Origin: Pseudomonadota bacterium
GTDB taxonomy: Bacteria; Pseudomonadota; Alphaproteobacteria; Rhizobiales; Devosiaceae
NCBI GenBank assembly: GCA_023428425.1
Contig: JAEYYP010000304.1
Span: 1 to 12,666 of the forward strand
DNA length: 12,666 nucleotides
Direction of reading: 5' to 3'
Within the stretch, counting starts at the first letter, position 1; every line of letters starts with the position of its first letter. This document shows positions 1 through 6,810 of this stretch, piece after piece. The notes below the pieces were generated by a model. That model searched no databases. It saw only the letters and a list, made by a program, of their open reading frames with translations, and had not been told where the DNA came from. Made by a program: the position numbers and the translations under genes.

Positions 1-303
1 CTGCTCGCCCTGCCGCTGACCCGGTGCAGCGCCGACGAGTTCCTCGCCTGGCAGGCGACCGCGGGCGCCCGGGTGGTGGCCACTCACCTCGATGGCGCAG
101 TCGACTACCGGACCATCGACTATCGCGGGAAACCGACGGTGCTGCTGATGGGCACCGAGCAATCCGGCCTCCAGGACCGGCTTGCCGACGCGGCAGATGT
201 ACGTGCGCGAATCCCGCAGCAGGGCAGCGCGGAATCGCTGAACCTCGCCATCGCGACGGCGGTCATGCTGTTCGAGGCGCGCCGGCACCTGCTCTCGCTC
301 TAG
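1..303 (+). CDS. TrmH/SpoU-family RNA 2'-O-methyltransferase, 3' end (partial)
   Basis: The reading frame is open from base 1 to a TAG at 301-303, so only the last 100 residues of the protein are present. SpoU (SPOUT) enzymes transfer a methyl group from SAM to a ribose 2'-OH in tRNA or rRNA through a trefoil-knotted fold. Two of the family's C-terminal motifs are visible. Motif 2 reads LLMGTEQSGL (usual form L-v-x-G-x-E-x-x-G-l). Motif 3 reads ARIPQQGSAESLNLAIATAV (usual form I-P-M-x-G-x-x-x-S-L-N-V-x-x-A). These form the knot that holds SAM. The extreme C terminus ends within a dozen or so residues of motif 3, as in many SpoU proteins. Family membership is clear. The modified nucleotide and the exact subgroup cannot be decided from this fragment. 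An internal ATG at 73 is not the true start because the homologous frame continues upstream. Confidence 0.9.
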   Translation: MLALPLTRCSADEFLAWQATAGARVVATHLDGAVDYRTIDYRGKPTVLLMGTEQSGLQDRLADAADVRARIPQQGSAESLNLAIATAVMLFEARRHLLSL

Positions 304-311
304 CGGCGGGA

Positions 312-332
312 AGGAAACATGCCGTGTTTCCT
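312..332. terminator. Perfect 8-bp inverted repeat downstream of the SpoU gene (terminator or operator)
   Basis: AGGAAACA (312-319), a 5-base spacer and TGTTTCCT (325-332) form a perfect inverted repeat starting 8 bases after the SpoU stop codon. As RNA it folds to an 8-bp stem with a 5-base loop, which suits a terminator, but no T-run follows it on the plus strand. As DNA it is a 21-base dyad about 75 bases before the AraD1-like start, so it could equally be a repressor-binding site for that gene. The sequence does not decide between the two. Confidence 0.5.
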
Positions 333-353
333 GATCTACATCCAAAATCCGAA

Positions 354-381
354 TGCAATGCCCCGTGGCCTCGGCTATAGG
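354..381 (+). promoter_or_regulatory. Weak candidate promoter for the AraD1-like gene
   Basis: TATAGG at 376-381 is a reasonable -10 element. TGCAAT at 354-359 would be a poor -35 box at 16-base spacing. Transcription would begin roughly 20 bases before the start codon at 408. The call rests mainly on the -10 match and its position, and is tentative. A 5-bp inverted repeat (GGCCT 367-371 with AGGCC 379-383) surrounds the -10 element. Confidence 0.25.
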
Positions 382-394
382 CCTTGGGCAAAAC

Positions 395-400
395 GAGGGA
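395..400 (+). promoter_or_regulatory. Ribosome binding site deciding the start of the AraD1-like gene
   Basis: GAGGGA lies 7 bases before the ATG at 408. This favours 408 over the in-frame TTG at 384, which has no purine-rich sequence in the right place and would add eight residues unlike the family N terminus. Confidence 0.7.
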
Positions 401-407
401 GCAACAC

Positions 408-1400
408 ATGCATCTGATCCAGTTCATCGACGCCGCCGGCCAGCGCGCCGTGGGTGCGACCGAAAACGGCGTCACCAAGGTGGTGACCGGTGCGACCAGC
501 GTCTACGCACTGGCGATCGAGGCGGCAGATAGCGGCAAGTCGCTGGCCGACGTGGTCGCGGCCAAGGGCTTGGGCGCAACGGTGGATCGCGCGGCGTTGG
601 CCCGCGACGGCAAGTTGCTCGCTCCGATCGACCATCCCGATCCCGCGCACCTGCATGTTACCGGAACTGGGCTGACGCACCTCGGCTCGGCTTCGACCCG
701 CGATGCCATGCACAAGTCGGACGCGGCCGCCGCCGAGGCGCCGCTGACGGACTCGATGAAGATGTTCCGCATGGGCCTCGAAGGCGGCAAGCCTGCCCCG
801 GGTGAAGTGGGCGTGCAGCCCGAGTGGTTCTACAAGGGCAACGGCTTCGCGGTCGCCGCTCCAGGCGCACCGATCCCCTCCCCCGCCTTCGCCAAGGACG
901 CGGGCGAGGAGCCCGAGATCGCCGGCATCTACGTCATCGGCAAGAACGGGCAGCCGTTCCGCGTCGGCTTCGCCATCGGCAACGAGTTCTCGGACCACGT
1001 CACCGAGCGGGTGAACTACCTGTTCCTCGCGCATTCCAAGCTGCGCTTTTGCTCGTTCGGGCCCGAACTGCGGGTCGGCGAGCTGCCGCGCAAGGTCGAG
1101 GGCAAGTCGCGGATCCTCCGCGACGGCAAGGTGATCTGGGAGAAGCCGTTCCTCTCAGGCGAGGACTACATGAGCCACACCATCGCCAACCTCGAGCACC
1201 ACCACTTCAAGTATGCCCTCTTCCGCCAGCCCGGCGACGTGCACGTCCACATGTTCGGCACCGCGACGCTGAGCTTCGCCGACGGGATCAAGACCGAGAC
1301 AGGCGACGTGTTCGAGATTGAAGAGAGCCAGTTCGGCCTGCCGCTCCGCAACGCCGTGGCCTGGGATGCACCGGAAACGGTGACGGTCACCCAGCTCTGA
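408..1400 (+). CDS. AraD1/GguC-family protein (fumarylacetoacetate hydrolase superfamily)
   Basis: This 330-residue protein starts MHLIQFID and has the layout of AraD1/GguC proteins: a variable N-terminal half and a C-terminal FAH-like metal-dependent domain. The superfamily metal ligands can be proposed as E168 and E170 (E-x-E before IAGIYVIG) and D196 (in GNEFSDH). The nearby residues HLGS at 91-94 and WFYKG at 140-144 also fit the family. AraD1 of Sinorhizobium is a 2-keto-3-deoxy-L-arabonate dehydratase, and GguC of Agrobacterium is linked to the ChvE sugar-uptake genes, so the likely role is on a 2-keto-3-deoxy sugar acid in the cytoplasm. The true substrate is not shown by the sequence. 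It is followed by an aldose-dehydrogenase-like aldo/keto reductase, which fits oxidative sugar breakdown, but no transporter or other pathway genes are present. A hairpin at 1408-1427 suggests its transcript may end before the next gene. Confidence 0.88.
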   Translation: MHLIQFIDAAGQRAVGATENGVTKVVTGATSVYALAIEAADSGKSLADVVAAKGLGATVDRAALARDGKLLAPIDHPDPAHLHVTGTGLTHLGSASTRDAMHKSDAAAAEAPLTDSMKMFRMGLEGGKPAPGEVGVQPEWFYKGNGFAVAAPGAPIPSPAFAKDAGEEPEIAGIYVIGKNGQPFRVGFAIGNEFSDHVTERVNYLFLAHSKLRFCSFGPELRVGELPRKVEGKSRILRDGKVIWEKPFLSGEDYMSHTIANLEHHHFKYALFRQPGDVHVHMFGTATLSFADGIKTETGDVFEIEESQFGLPLRNAVAWDAPETVTVTQL

Positions 1401-1407
1401 TATCGGC

Positions 1408-1427
1408 GGGCGCCTTACCCGGCGCCC
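1408..1427 (+). terminator. Hairpin after the AraD1-like gene
   Basis: GGGCGCC (1408-1414), loop TTACCC and GGCGCCC (1421-1427) form a perfect 7-bp GC-rich stem beginning 7 bases after the stop codon. The following bases are C/T-rich (CTCCTC) but there is no true T-run, so termination may be weak or factor-assisted. Confidence 0.5.
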
Positions 1428-1460
1428 CTCCTCGGCCCTCTCGTGGCTTGTCCCGGTGCA

Positions 1461-1474
1461 ACTGACATGTCAGT
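1461..1474. promoter_or_regulatory. Perfect 14-base palindrome upstream of the aldo/keto reductase (possible operator)
   Basis: ACTGACATGTCAGT at 1461-1474 is a perfect, gap-free dyad lying 29 bases before the aldo/keto reductase start codon. Its place between the preceding hairpin and the ribosome binding site is where a repressor operator would be expected. It has no loop, so it is not a terminator. No regulator gene lies in the window, and I cannot assign it to a known regulator family. Confidence 0.45.
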
Positions 1475-1503
1475 GTCCGGCGCCGTCGCATGGGAGGCGC
1501 ACA

Positions 1504-2544
1504 ATGGCCAATTTCAACAGGCGCAAGGTCGGCCGGACCAGCCTCGAATTCACCGAGCTGGGGCTGGGCAGCGCCACGCTGGCTGGCATGAACGGGGTCG
1601 ATGTGCCGGATGACGGCGCGCGGGCGCTGGTGAGCGCCGCGCTCGATGCCGGGATCGGCTACTGCGATACCGCGCCGCACTACGGCTTTGGCCGGGCCGA
1701 ACACCTGATGGGGGATGCCCTTCGCTATCGCGATGCCGGCGTCGCGCTCTCGACGAAGGTGGGTCGCCTGCTGAAGTCCGTGCGTACGGACGCTGAACGC
1801 ACGATCGAGCATCCTTGGACGCGGCCGTTCCCGTTCGAGATCGTCTACGACTACGGCTACGATGCCATCATGCGCTCTTACGAGGACAGCCTGCAACGGC
1901 TGGGGCTGGGCCACATCGACGTGCTGCTCGTGCACGACATCGGCGTGCAGACGCACGGCGATGAAGGCAACCTGAAGCACTGGGCCGACCTGGCTGGAGG
2001 CGGCTATCGCGCGCTGGACGAACTGCGCCGCACAGGCGCGGTTAAGGCCATCGGACTCGGCGTCAACGAGGTGCCGGTGCTGCTCTCGGCCTTCGATATC
2101 GGCGACTGGGACGTGTTCCTGCTCGCCAACCGCTACAACCTGATCGAACAGACGCCACTCGACGCGCTGTTCCCCAAGGCGGCGGAGCGTGGCACTTCGG
2201 TGATCGCTGCCGGGCCCTTCGCCGCCGGAGTGCTGGCGGGTACGGACGTCTGGGGACCGAGCAACGGCGCCTACCAGAAGGCGCCGCCGCACATCGTCGA
2301 GAAGGTGGCAAAGCTTCGCGCAGTGTCCGATGCGCACGGCATCCCGCTGGGAGCGGCGGCGCTGCAGTTCGGCGTTGCGCATCCCGTTGTGTGCTCGGTG
2401 CTCACGGGTCCGAAGACGGTGGCTGAGCTCGACGGCATCCTCGGCTGGTGGAACACCACTATCCCCGGCGCGTTCTGGGATGCGTTGGCGGATCAGGCAC
2501 TGGTCGCCCCCGGCACGCCGTTGCCGAATGGCCGGGTTGCCTGA
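1504..2544 (+). CDS. Aldo/keto reductase, aldose 1-dehydrogenase-like
   Basis: The 346-residue protein is a cytoplasmic NAD(P)-dependent aldo/keto reductase with the TIM-barrel signature DTAPHYGFGRAEHLMGDAL. The catalytic tetrad is complete: D55, Y60, K85 (in LSTKVGRLL) and H144 (in LLVHDIG). The DTAPHYG-x-G-x-x-E form and the GRLL segment after the lysine resemble the D-threo-aldose 1-dehydrogenase / L-fucose dehydrogenase / pyridoxal 4-dehydrogenase branch, which oxidises free sugars to lactones. This suits the AraD1-like neighbour that would act on the downstream keto acid. The start ATG at 1504 is chosen because GGGAGG lies 6 bases upstream at 1492-1497. An in-frame GTG at 1456 would place the 14-base palindrome inside the coding region and lacks a ribosome binding site. 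The exact substrate is not determined. Confidence 0.88.
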   Translation: MANFNRRKVGRTSLEFTELGLGSATLAGMNGVDVPDDGARALVSAALDAGIGYCDTAPHYGFGRAEHLMGDALRYRDAGVALSTKVGRLLKSVRTDAERTIEHPWTRPFPFEIVYDYGYDAIMRSYEDSLQRLGLGHIDVLLVHDIGVQTHGDEGNLKHWADLAGGGYRALDELRRTGAVKAIGLGVNEVPVLLSAFDIGDWDVFLLANRYNLIEQTPLDALFPKAAERGTSVIAAGPFAAGVLAGTDVWGPSNGAYQKAPPHIVEKVAKLRAVSDAHGIPLGAAALQFGVAHPVVCSVLTGPKTVAELDGILGWWNTTIPGAFWDALADQALVAPGTPLPNGRVA

Positions 2545-2566
2545 GGCGGCGCCGTCAACCAATAAG
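2537..2566 (+). promoter_or_regulatory. Weak candidate promoter for the small membrane protein
   Basis: TTGCCT at 2537-2542 and AATAAG at 2561-2566 are separated by 18 bases and match four of six positions each of the sigma-70 consensus. The -35 overlaps the end of the aldo/keto reductase gene. The prediction is low-confidence, and read-through from the upstream gene is an equal possibility. Confidence 0.25.
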
Positions 2567-2627
2567 GTGAGGTCCTGATTACGGCGATTCCCGGCCGTGC
2601 TACATCAGTTGGCAGGGAGAGTAGAGA

Positions 2628-2912
2628 ATGAGCAGCGGTCGCGCTTTGTACCTGACCATCGAGCACGCCGGAGAAGGCAGCCAGCGCGTCAGGATTCCGC
2701 GCGGGTGGGTGCTGCTCACCTTGGCGCTCGCCGCCTGGGGTGCGGTGTCGATCGTTGCCCTGGCAGTGTCCGGATTGTTCCAGTTGCCCATACTGCCCTT
2801 GTTGGGCGCCGCGACGGTGGCCGGTGTCGTCCTCTACGGCGTCTGGCTGTTCGTCGGCCGCCGCCTCTTCATCACCTGGCTGGAGCGATTCGTCGAAGAC
2901 GACGAGCGCTGA
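2628..2912 (+). CDS. Small protein with two membrane segments, function unknown
   Basis: This gene encodes 94 residues. A polar N terminus (residues 1-26, including IEHAGEGSQRVRIPRG) is followed by two hydrophobic segments at about 27-49 and 54-76 separated by a short turn containing prolines (QLPILP). A charged tail ends FVEDDER. Both ends would lie on the same side of the inner membrane, probably the cytoplasm given the arginines at 20-25 and 78-79. AGGGAGA at 2614-2620, 7 bases before the ATG, is a good ribosome binding site. I do not recognise the family and assign no function. It sits 83 bases after the aldo/keto reductase and ends 11 bases before the end of the convergent methyltransferase gene. 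Confidence 0.75.
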   Translation: MSSGRALYLTIEHAGEGSQRVRIPRGWVLLTLALAAWGAVSIVALAVSGLFQLPILPLLGAATVAGVVLYGVWLFVGRRLFITWLERFVEDDER

Positions 2913-2928
2913 GAGCTCAAGTCTCAGC
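2908..2928. terminator. Hairpin covering both stop codons of convergent genes
   Basis: GCTGAGA (2908-2914) and TCTCAGC (2922-2928) form a perfect 7-bp stem around a 7-base loop. The plus-strand stop (TGA, 2910-2912) lies in one arm and the minus-strand stop (TGA, bases 2924-2926) lies in the other. The symmetrical position between convergent genes suggests a shared bidirectional terminator, although neither strand has a T-run after it. Confidence 0.45.
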
Positions 2929-4114
2929 CGAGCCCGACAGCGTCTTCGAGGTAGTGCCTGCGGATGCCGAAATAGGCCTTCGCGTCCTTGAACTTCTTGA
3001 GTTGCCCGGCGTCCCTGCCGCGCCGGGTCTTCTGGGCGACGATGAGAACGTTCTTCGGGGTGTGCTCCGTGCCGACGAACTCGAACACCTTGGTGGAATA
3101 GCCGAAATACTCGAGGATCATGGCGCGCATGGCGTCCGTGACCATCTCGGCCTCGCGCTCCATGAAGATGCCGTGGCGGGTAACGAAATCGATGTCGGTG
3201 GCGTGGTTGGCCGTCTCCATTTCGCGGCGGATCTGCTTGTGGCAGCAGGGCGCGACGACGATCAGCTCGGATTCGGCCGCGATGCCCTTGGCGATGGCGT
3301 CGTCGGTGGCGGTGTCGCAGGCGTGGAGCGCGATGAGGACGTCGGCGCCCGAGGAATCAAAGTTCTCGATGTTGCCGGCGGAGAAGCTCAGGTGATCGAG
3401 CCTGGAGCGGTCGGCGATGGCGTTGCAGAGCGTCACCAGTTCGTCGCGAAACTCCACGCCGACCACGTCGGTCTCGCGCTTCAGCGTGTTGGCGACATAG
3501 TCGGCGACCGCGAAGGTGAGATAGCCCTTGCCGGCGCCCATATCGAGGATGCGGCGCATGCGCTCCGCCGGAATCGCTTCGAGCAGCGGCGCTAGTATTT
3601 CGACGTAGCGGTTGATCTGCCGGAACTTGTCGCCGGAGTTCTTGAGGACGTTGCCCTCCGCGTCGGTGACACCCAGCTCGGTGAGGTAGGGCTTCCCGGC
3701 CGCCGGGATCAGGCGCTTCTTGGTCCGATCGTGCTCAAGGGTGGCGGCGCCCTTTGAGGAGGCGGCTGAACGGGTGAGCTTGGGCGACTTCCCCTGCGTG
3801 TCGTAGAGCAGGTCGAAGCCGGTGGTGTAGAGGAAGCCCTGGCGAAAATCGGCAGTGAGCAGCTTGCGCAACTGGCCGATGGCGCCCTGCGGCGGATGGT
3901 TCTGGATCAGGTCGCGCGTCTGGTGGTGGAACGTGAAGCCGAGCTTGAGATCGCCGCGAATGGTCACTGGCTTGATGTCGATGCTCTTGAGCGTCTCGTC
4001 GGCGCCGAACCCGTTGCGCAGCGCGAGGCGCACAAGGGTGCCGTCGGCGACAGCGGTTTCGAGTTCGCTGAGGAACTGGTCGAGCTTGGAAAGGGTCTGG
4101 TCCATCGGCACCAT
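2924..4114 (-). CDS. Class I SAM-dependent methyltransferase, Methyltransf_32-like
   Basis: The 396-residue protein has an uncharacterised N-terminal half (1-185) and a Rossmann methyltransferase core. Motif I is DMGAGKGYL (191-199), the acidic end of strand 2 is E221 (VVGVEFRDE), and the later signatures are ALHACDTATDDA (262-273) and APCCHKQ (288-294). The H-A-C-D/G-T-A-T-D and P-C-C-H pair is typical of the Methyltransf_32 group, which includes the Trm13-type tRNA methyltransferases and METTL25-like proteins. An RNA substrate is therefore plausible but not shown. The segment KRLIPAAGKPYLTELGV (133-149) recurs in bacterial members as I remember them. It starts 23 bases after the cckA stop and is probably cotranscribed. 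The start could be the ATG at 4114 or the one three codons later at 4105. Neither has a clear ribosome binding site, so translation may be coupled to cckA. Confidence 0.85.
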   Translation of the reverse strand: MVPMDQTLSKLDQFLSELETAVADGTLVRLALRNGFGADETLKSIDIKPVTIRGDLKLGFTFHHQTRDLIQNHPPQGAIGQLRKLLTADFRQGFLYTTGFDLLYDTQGKSPKLTRSAASSKGAATLEHDRTKKRLIPAAGKPYLTELGVTDAEGNVLKNSGDKFRQINRYVEILAPLLEAIPAERMRRILDMGAGKGYLTFAVADYVANTLKRETDVVGVEFRDELVTLCNAIADRSRLDHLSFSAGNIENFDSSGADVLIALHACDTATDDAIAKGIAAESELIVVAPCCHKQIRREMETANHATDIDFVTRHGIFMEREAEMVTDAMRAMILEYFGYSTKVFEFVGTEHTPKNVLIVAQKTRRGRDAGQLKKFKDAKAYFGIRRHYLEDAVGLG

Positions 4115-4137
4115 ATAGGCCGACTGGGATGGTTCCG

Positions 4138-6702
4138 CTACTCCGCCGGCTTGTCGATCTTGCCGAGCACGTCCTTCACCTTGGTGTTGATCTGGTCCAG
4201 CGAGTACGGCTTGGGCAGAAACTCGACGCTCTGGTCATCGGCGATGCCCTCGCGCGCTGTTTCCTCGGCATATCCCGATACGAAGATCACCTTGAGGTTG
4301 GGCAGCTTCTCACGGACCTTCACCAGCAGCGCCGGACCATCCATCTCGGGCATGACGACGTCTGAGATCATCAGGTCGAGCTCCCAGCCGATGTCGTCCA
4401 GCACGTCGAGTGCCTCGTCGCCGGAATCGGCCTCGAACACTTCATAGCCGGTGGTGCGGAGCGCCCTGGCCGAGAAGGCACGGACAGAGTCTTCGTCTTC
4501 GACGAGGAGGATGCGCTCGTGGCCGGTGAGGTCCTTGACCGGCGCGGCGGCAAGCTTGACCGGCGCCTCGCCTTCGGCCGGAATATAGCGCGGCAGGAAG
4601 ATGCGGAAGGTGGTGCCCTTGCCCACCACGGAGTCCGGATAGATGAAGCCGGACGACTGCTTTACGATTCCATACACCGTCGAGAGGCCGAGGCCGGTGC
4701 CCTTGCCGAGCTCTTTGGTGGAGAAGAACGGCTCGAAGATCTTCTCGAGGACTTCAGGCGGCATGCCGGTGCCAGTATCCTCGACCTCGATCAGCACGTA
4801 TTCGGCGGCCGGCATGCCGGTATAGGTATAGTTTGCCGACTCCGCCTCGGTGACGTTACGGGTCCTGAGCGTAATCGAACCGCCGTTCGGAATGGCGTCG
4901 CGGGCGTTGACGACGAGGTTGACCACAACCTGCTCGAGCTGCACCAGGTCTGCCTTCACCGGCCAGACGGTGCTGGCGTGCTCGACGCCGAGCGTGATCT
5001 GTTCGCCGATGAGGCGCTTGAGCAGCACTGTCAGGTCGTCGAGATGGCCCGGCACCTCCAGCACCTGGGGCCGGAGCGTCTGGCGGCGCGAGAAGGCGAG
5101 CAACTGGCGCGTAAGGCCGGCCGCGCGGTTGGCGCTGTTCTTGATCGACATCAGGTCGGCGAACGACGGATCGCCGGGCTTGTGTTTGAGCAGCAGCAGG
5201 TCGGCGAAGCCGATGATGGCAGTCAGCACATTGTTGAAGTCGTGTGCGACGCCGCCCGCCAGTTGCCCGACCGCCTGCATCTTCTGGCCCTGGGCGAACT
5301 GCGCTTCGAGCTTGCGTTGCTCGGTCATGTCGAGCGCATAGACATTGACGTGCTCGGACGAGCCGGCAACTTCCTCGGAACTGGAGACGTAGAGCCGCAC
5401 CGCATGGTCGCCCCCCGACGCGAGTGCGGCATCGACCGGTTCGATCTCCGACCGGCCGCCGATCGCAGCGGCGACCGCCTTGGCGAACGCCTCGCGGCTC
5501 TGGTCTGCGATGAGATCGGCCATCGACTTGAGATCGATCGACTGCTCGGACCCGGTCCACCCGAAGATGCGGCTGAACGGCGCGTTGGTGCGCACGATGC
5601 GCCCAGCCTTGTCGAGCGTGGCAATCGCGAACGGGGTATCGTTGAAGAAGCGCGAGAAGCGGACTTCGGAGGCACGCAGCGCCTCCTCGTTATCGGTACC
5701 CTGGCGTCGGTCCAGGACCAGGGTGCGGGTTTCGCCCAGTTCTCCATCGGCCAGCCGGGCGGCGCGATGCATGAGGCGTACCGGAAAGCTGGTGCCGTTG
5801 CGCCGGACGAGGTCGATATCGATGATCTCGGTTCGAATCTCGCCATCCGCCCTGCCCCCCATAAGGAGGCTCGCGCCATCGCCGCGGATCACGTTGTCGA
5901 GGCGGATGGAGGCGCTTTCGAACTCGGCGAGGTCGTAACCCAGCCAGTCGGCGAGGGTGGAGTTGAGATACTGGATCCGGCCAGCGGCATCGGCGGAGAA
6001 GAAACCGGCCGGAGCGTGATCGAGGTAGTCGATGGCACGCTGCAGTTCTGCGAAGGCGTTGTCCTGCCGTTCCCGGTCGCGCGTGATGTCCTCGACGCTC
6101 CACAGGACCAGCGGTCGGCCGGCGCCATCGACCTCAGGCAGGGCTCGCACGCCGACCCGGTACGAGAATGGCTTCGACGACCCACCGGCCGAACCGCCGA
6201 GCCCCCCGACAATGCGAATGTCCTCGCTCGCCGGGCGGCCATCTCGGGCGGCGCGGGCGAGGCGGTAGATCGCCTCGCTGGCTTCGGGCTCGCCGGCGAA
6301 CAGCCGCGGCACCGACACGGGCACGGCGTCGTTCAGCGCGCCCGGGAATTCCCCATAGGTGGCGTTCACGTAGCTGATCTTGCCCTCGCGGTCGGTGACC
6401 AGAGCGCCGAATGGCAGACTGTCGACGACCGCCCTGCTCAGCGTCCGGTCGTCACCCAGGGCGCCGAAGCGGAACAGGCCGGCAGCGAGCGCGAACAGCG
6501 AGAAGACGCCCACGACCGCTAGGAGGCCGAGAAAGACGAGAATGAGATCGGGCGGTATGAGATCGCCCAGCGTCGACAGCAGCACCGCCACGACGATGAA
6601 GAAGCCCGCAAGCGCAACCACACGCCACAACCCGCTGGTGCTGCGCGGCCGGCTGAGTAACGGGTTCGGGTAGTTGTCCTCGTCGAGTGGCAATGGTGCC
6701 AT
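4138..6702 (-). CDS. cckA: CckA-type hybrid histidine kinase
   Basis: The product is 854 residues, inner-membrane. Two membrane helices (about 26-46 and 51-78) lead into three PAS-like regions (about 86-205, 212-330 and 342-460). The HisKA dimerisation helix carries the phospho-accepting H487 in GGVAHDFNNVLTAIIGFADL. The ATPase domain has an N box (NLVVNARDAI, 595-604), G1 (EDTGTGMP, 641-648), F box (FEPFFSTKE) and G2 (GKGTGLGLS, 666-674). A C-terminal receiver domain has the acidic pair E735/D736, phospho-acceptor D781 (ISDVVMPEMDG), S809 and K831. This order and the H-box wording are typical of CckA, which through ChpT controls phosphorylation of CtrA and CpdR in the alphaproteobacterial cell cycle. 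All catalytic motifs are intact, so both kinase and phosphatase modes should be possible. The ribosome binding site is weak (AAGG close to the ATG). A methyltransferase gene follows after 23 bases. Confidence 0.93.
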   Translation of the reverse strand: MAPLPLDEDNYPNPLLSRPRSTSGLWRVVALAGFFIVVAVLLSTLGDLIPPDLILVFLGLLAVVGVFSLFALAAGLFRFGALGDDRTLSRAVVDSLPFGALVTDREGKISYVNATYGEFPGALNDAVPVSVPRLFAGEPEASEAIYRLARAARDGRPASEDIRIVGGLGGSAGGSSKPFSYRVGVRALPEVDGAGRPLVLWSVEDITRDRERQDNAFAELQRAIDYLDHAPAGFFSADAAGRIQYLNSTLADWLGYDLAEFESASIRLDNVIRGDGASLLMGGRADGEIRTEIIDIDLVRRNGTSFPVRLMHRAARLADGELGETRTLVLDRRQGTDNEEALRASEVRFSRFFNDTPFAIATLDKAGRIVRTNAPFSRIFGWTGSEQSIDLKSMADLIADQSREAFAKAVAAAIGGRSEIEPVDAALASGGDHAVRLYVSSSEEVAGSSEHVNVYALDMTEQRKLEAQFAQGQKMQAVGQLAGGVAHDFNNVLTAIIGFADLLLLKHKPGDPSFADLMSIKNSANRAAGLTRQLLAFSRRQTLRPQVLEVPGHLDDLTVLLKRLIGEQITLGVEHASTVWPVKADLVQLEQVVVNLVVNARDAIPNGGSITLRTRNVTEAESANYTYTGMPAAEYVLIEVEDTGTGMPPEVLEKIFEPFFSTKELGKGTGLGLSTVYGIVKQSSGFIYPDSVVGKGTTFRIFLPRYIPAEGEAPVKLAAAPVKDLTGHERILLVEDEDSVRAFSARALRTTGYEVFEADSGDEALDVLDDIGWELDLMISDVVMPEMDGPALLVKVREKLPNLKVIFVSGYAEETAREGIADDQSVEFLPKPYSLDQINTKVKDVLGKIDKPAE

Positions 6703-6762
6703 GCCTTGCGCGTGCCCCGGGGATGCTTGCGCCCGCGAATCGGCCGCACAATCAGGTCTAGC

Positions 6763-6789
6763 AAAAGGGCTCGGCGCTTGGGTAGCGCC
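6763..6789 (-). terminator. Terminator-like hairpin with short T-run between tatC and cckA
   Basis: GGCGCT (6773-6778) and AGCGCC (6784-6789) form a perfect 6-bp stem with a 5-base loop. On the minus strand the stem is followed, 6 bases on, by TTTT (complement of 6763-6766). It is the most terminator-like of three hairpins in this gap and would separate the tat genes from cckA. Confidence 0.4.
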
Positions 6790-6810
6790 AATGGCGTTAT
6801 CCAGATGCAG

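Noticed and set aside
384..407. Upstream TTG start for the AraD1-like gene
   Set aside because: The ATG at 408 has GAGGGA at ideal spacing. The extension would include that ribosome binding site as coding sequence.
1456..1503. Upstream GTG start for the aldo/keto reductase
   Set aside because: It has no ribosome binding site and would turn the 14-base palindrome and the real Shine-Dalgarno sequence into coding sequence.
1387..2562. 391-codon open frame on the minus strand opposite the aldo/keto reductase
   Set aside because: The plus strand encodes an intact aldo/keto reductase with its catalytic tetrad and a good ribosome binding site. The antisense product shows no family features.
2597..3595. 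332-codon open frame on the plus strand crossing the small membrane protein and the methyltransferase
   Set aside because: It overlaps two better-supported genes and has composition typical of an antisense shadow.
4519..6522. 667-codon open frame on the plus strand opposite cckA
   Set aside because: It is the mirror of a verified CckA coding sequence with all kinase motifs. The translation is rich in Arg, Ala, Gly, Asp and Glu with no recognisable domain, as expected for antisense frames at high GC.
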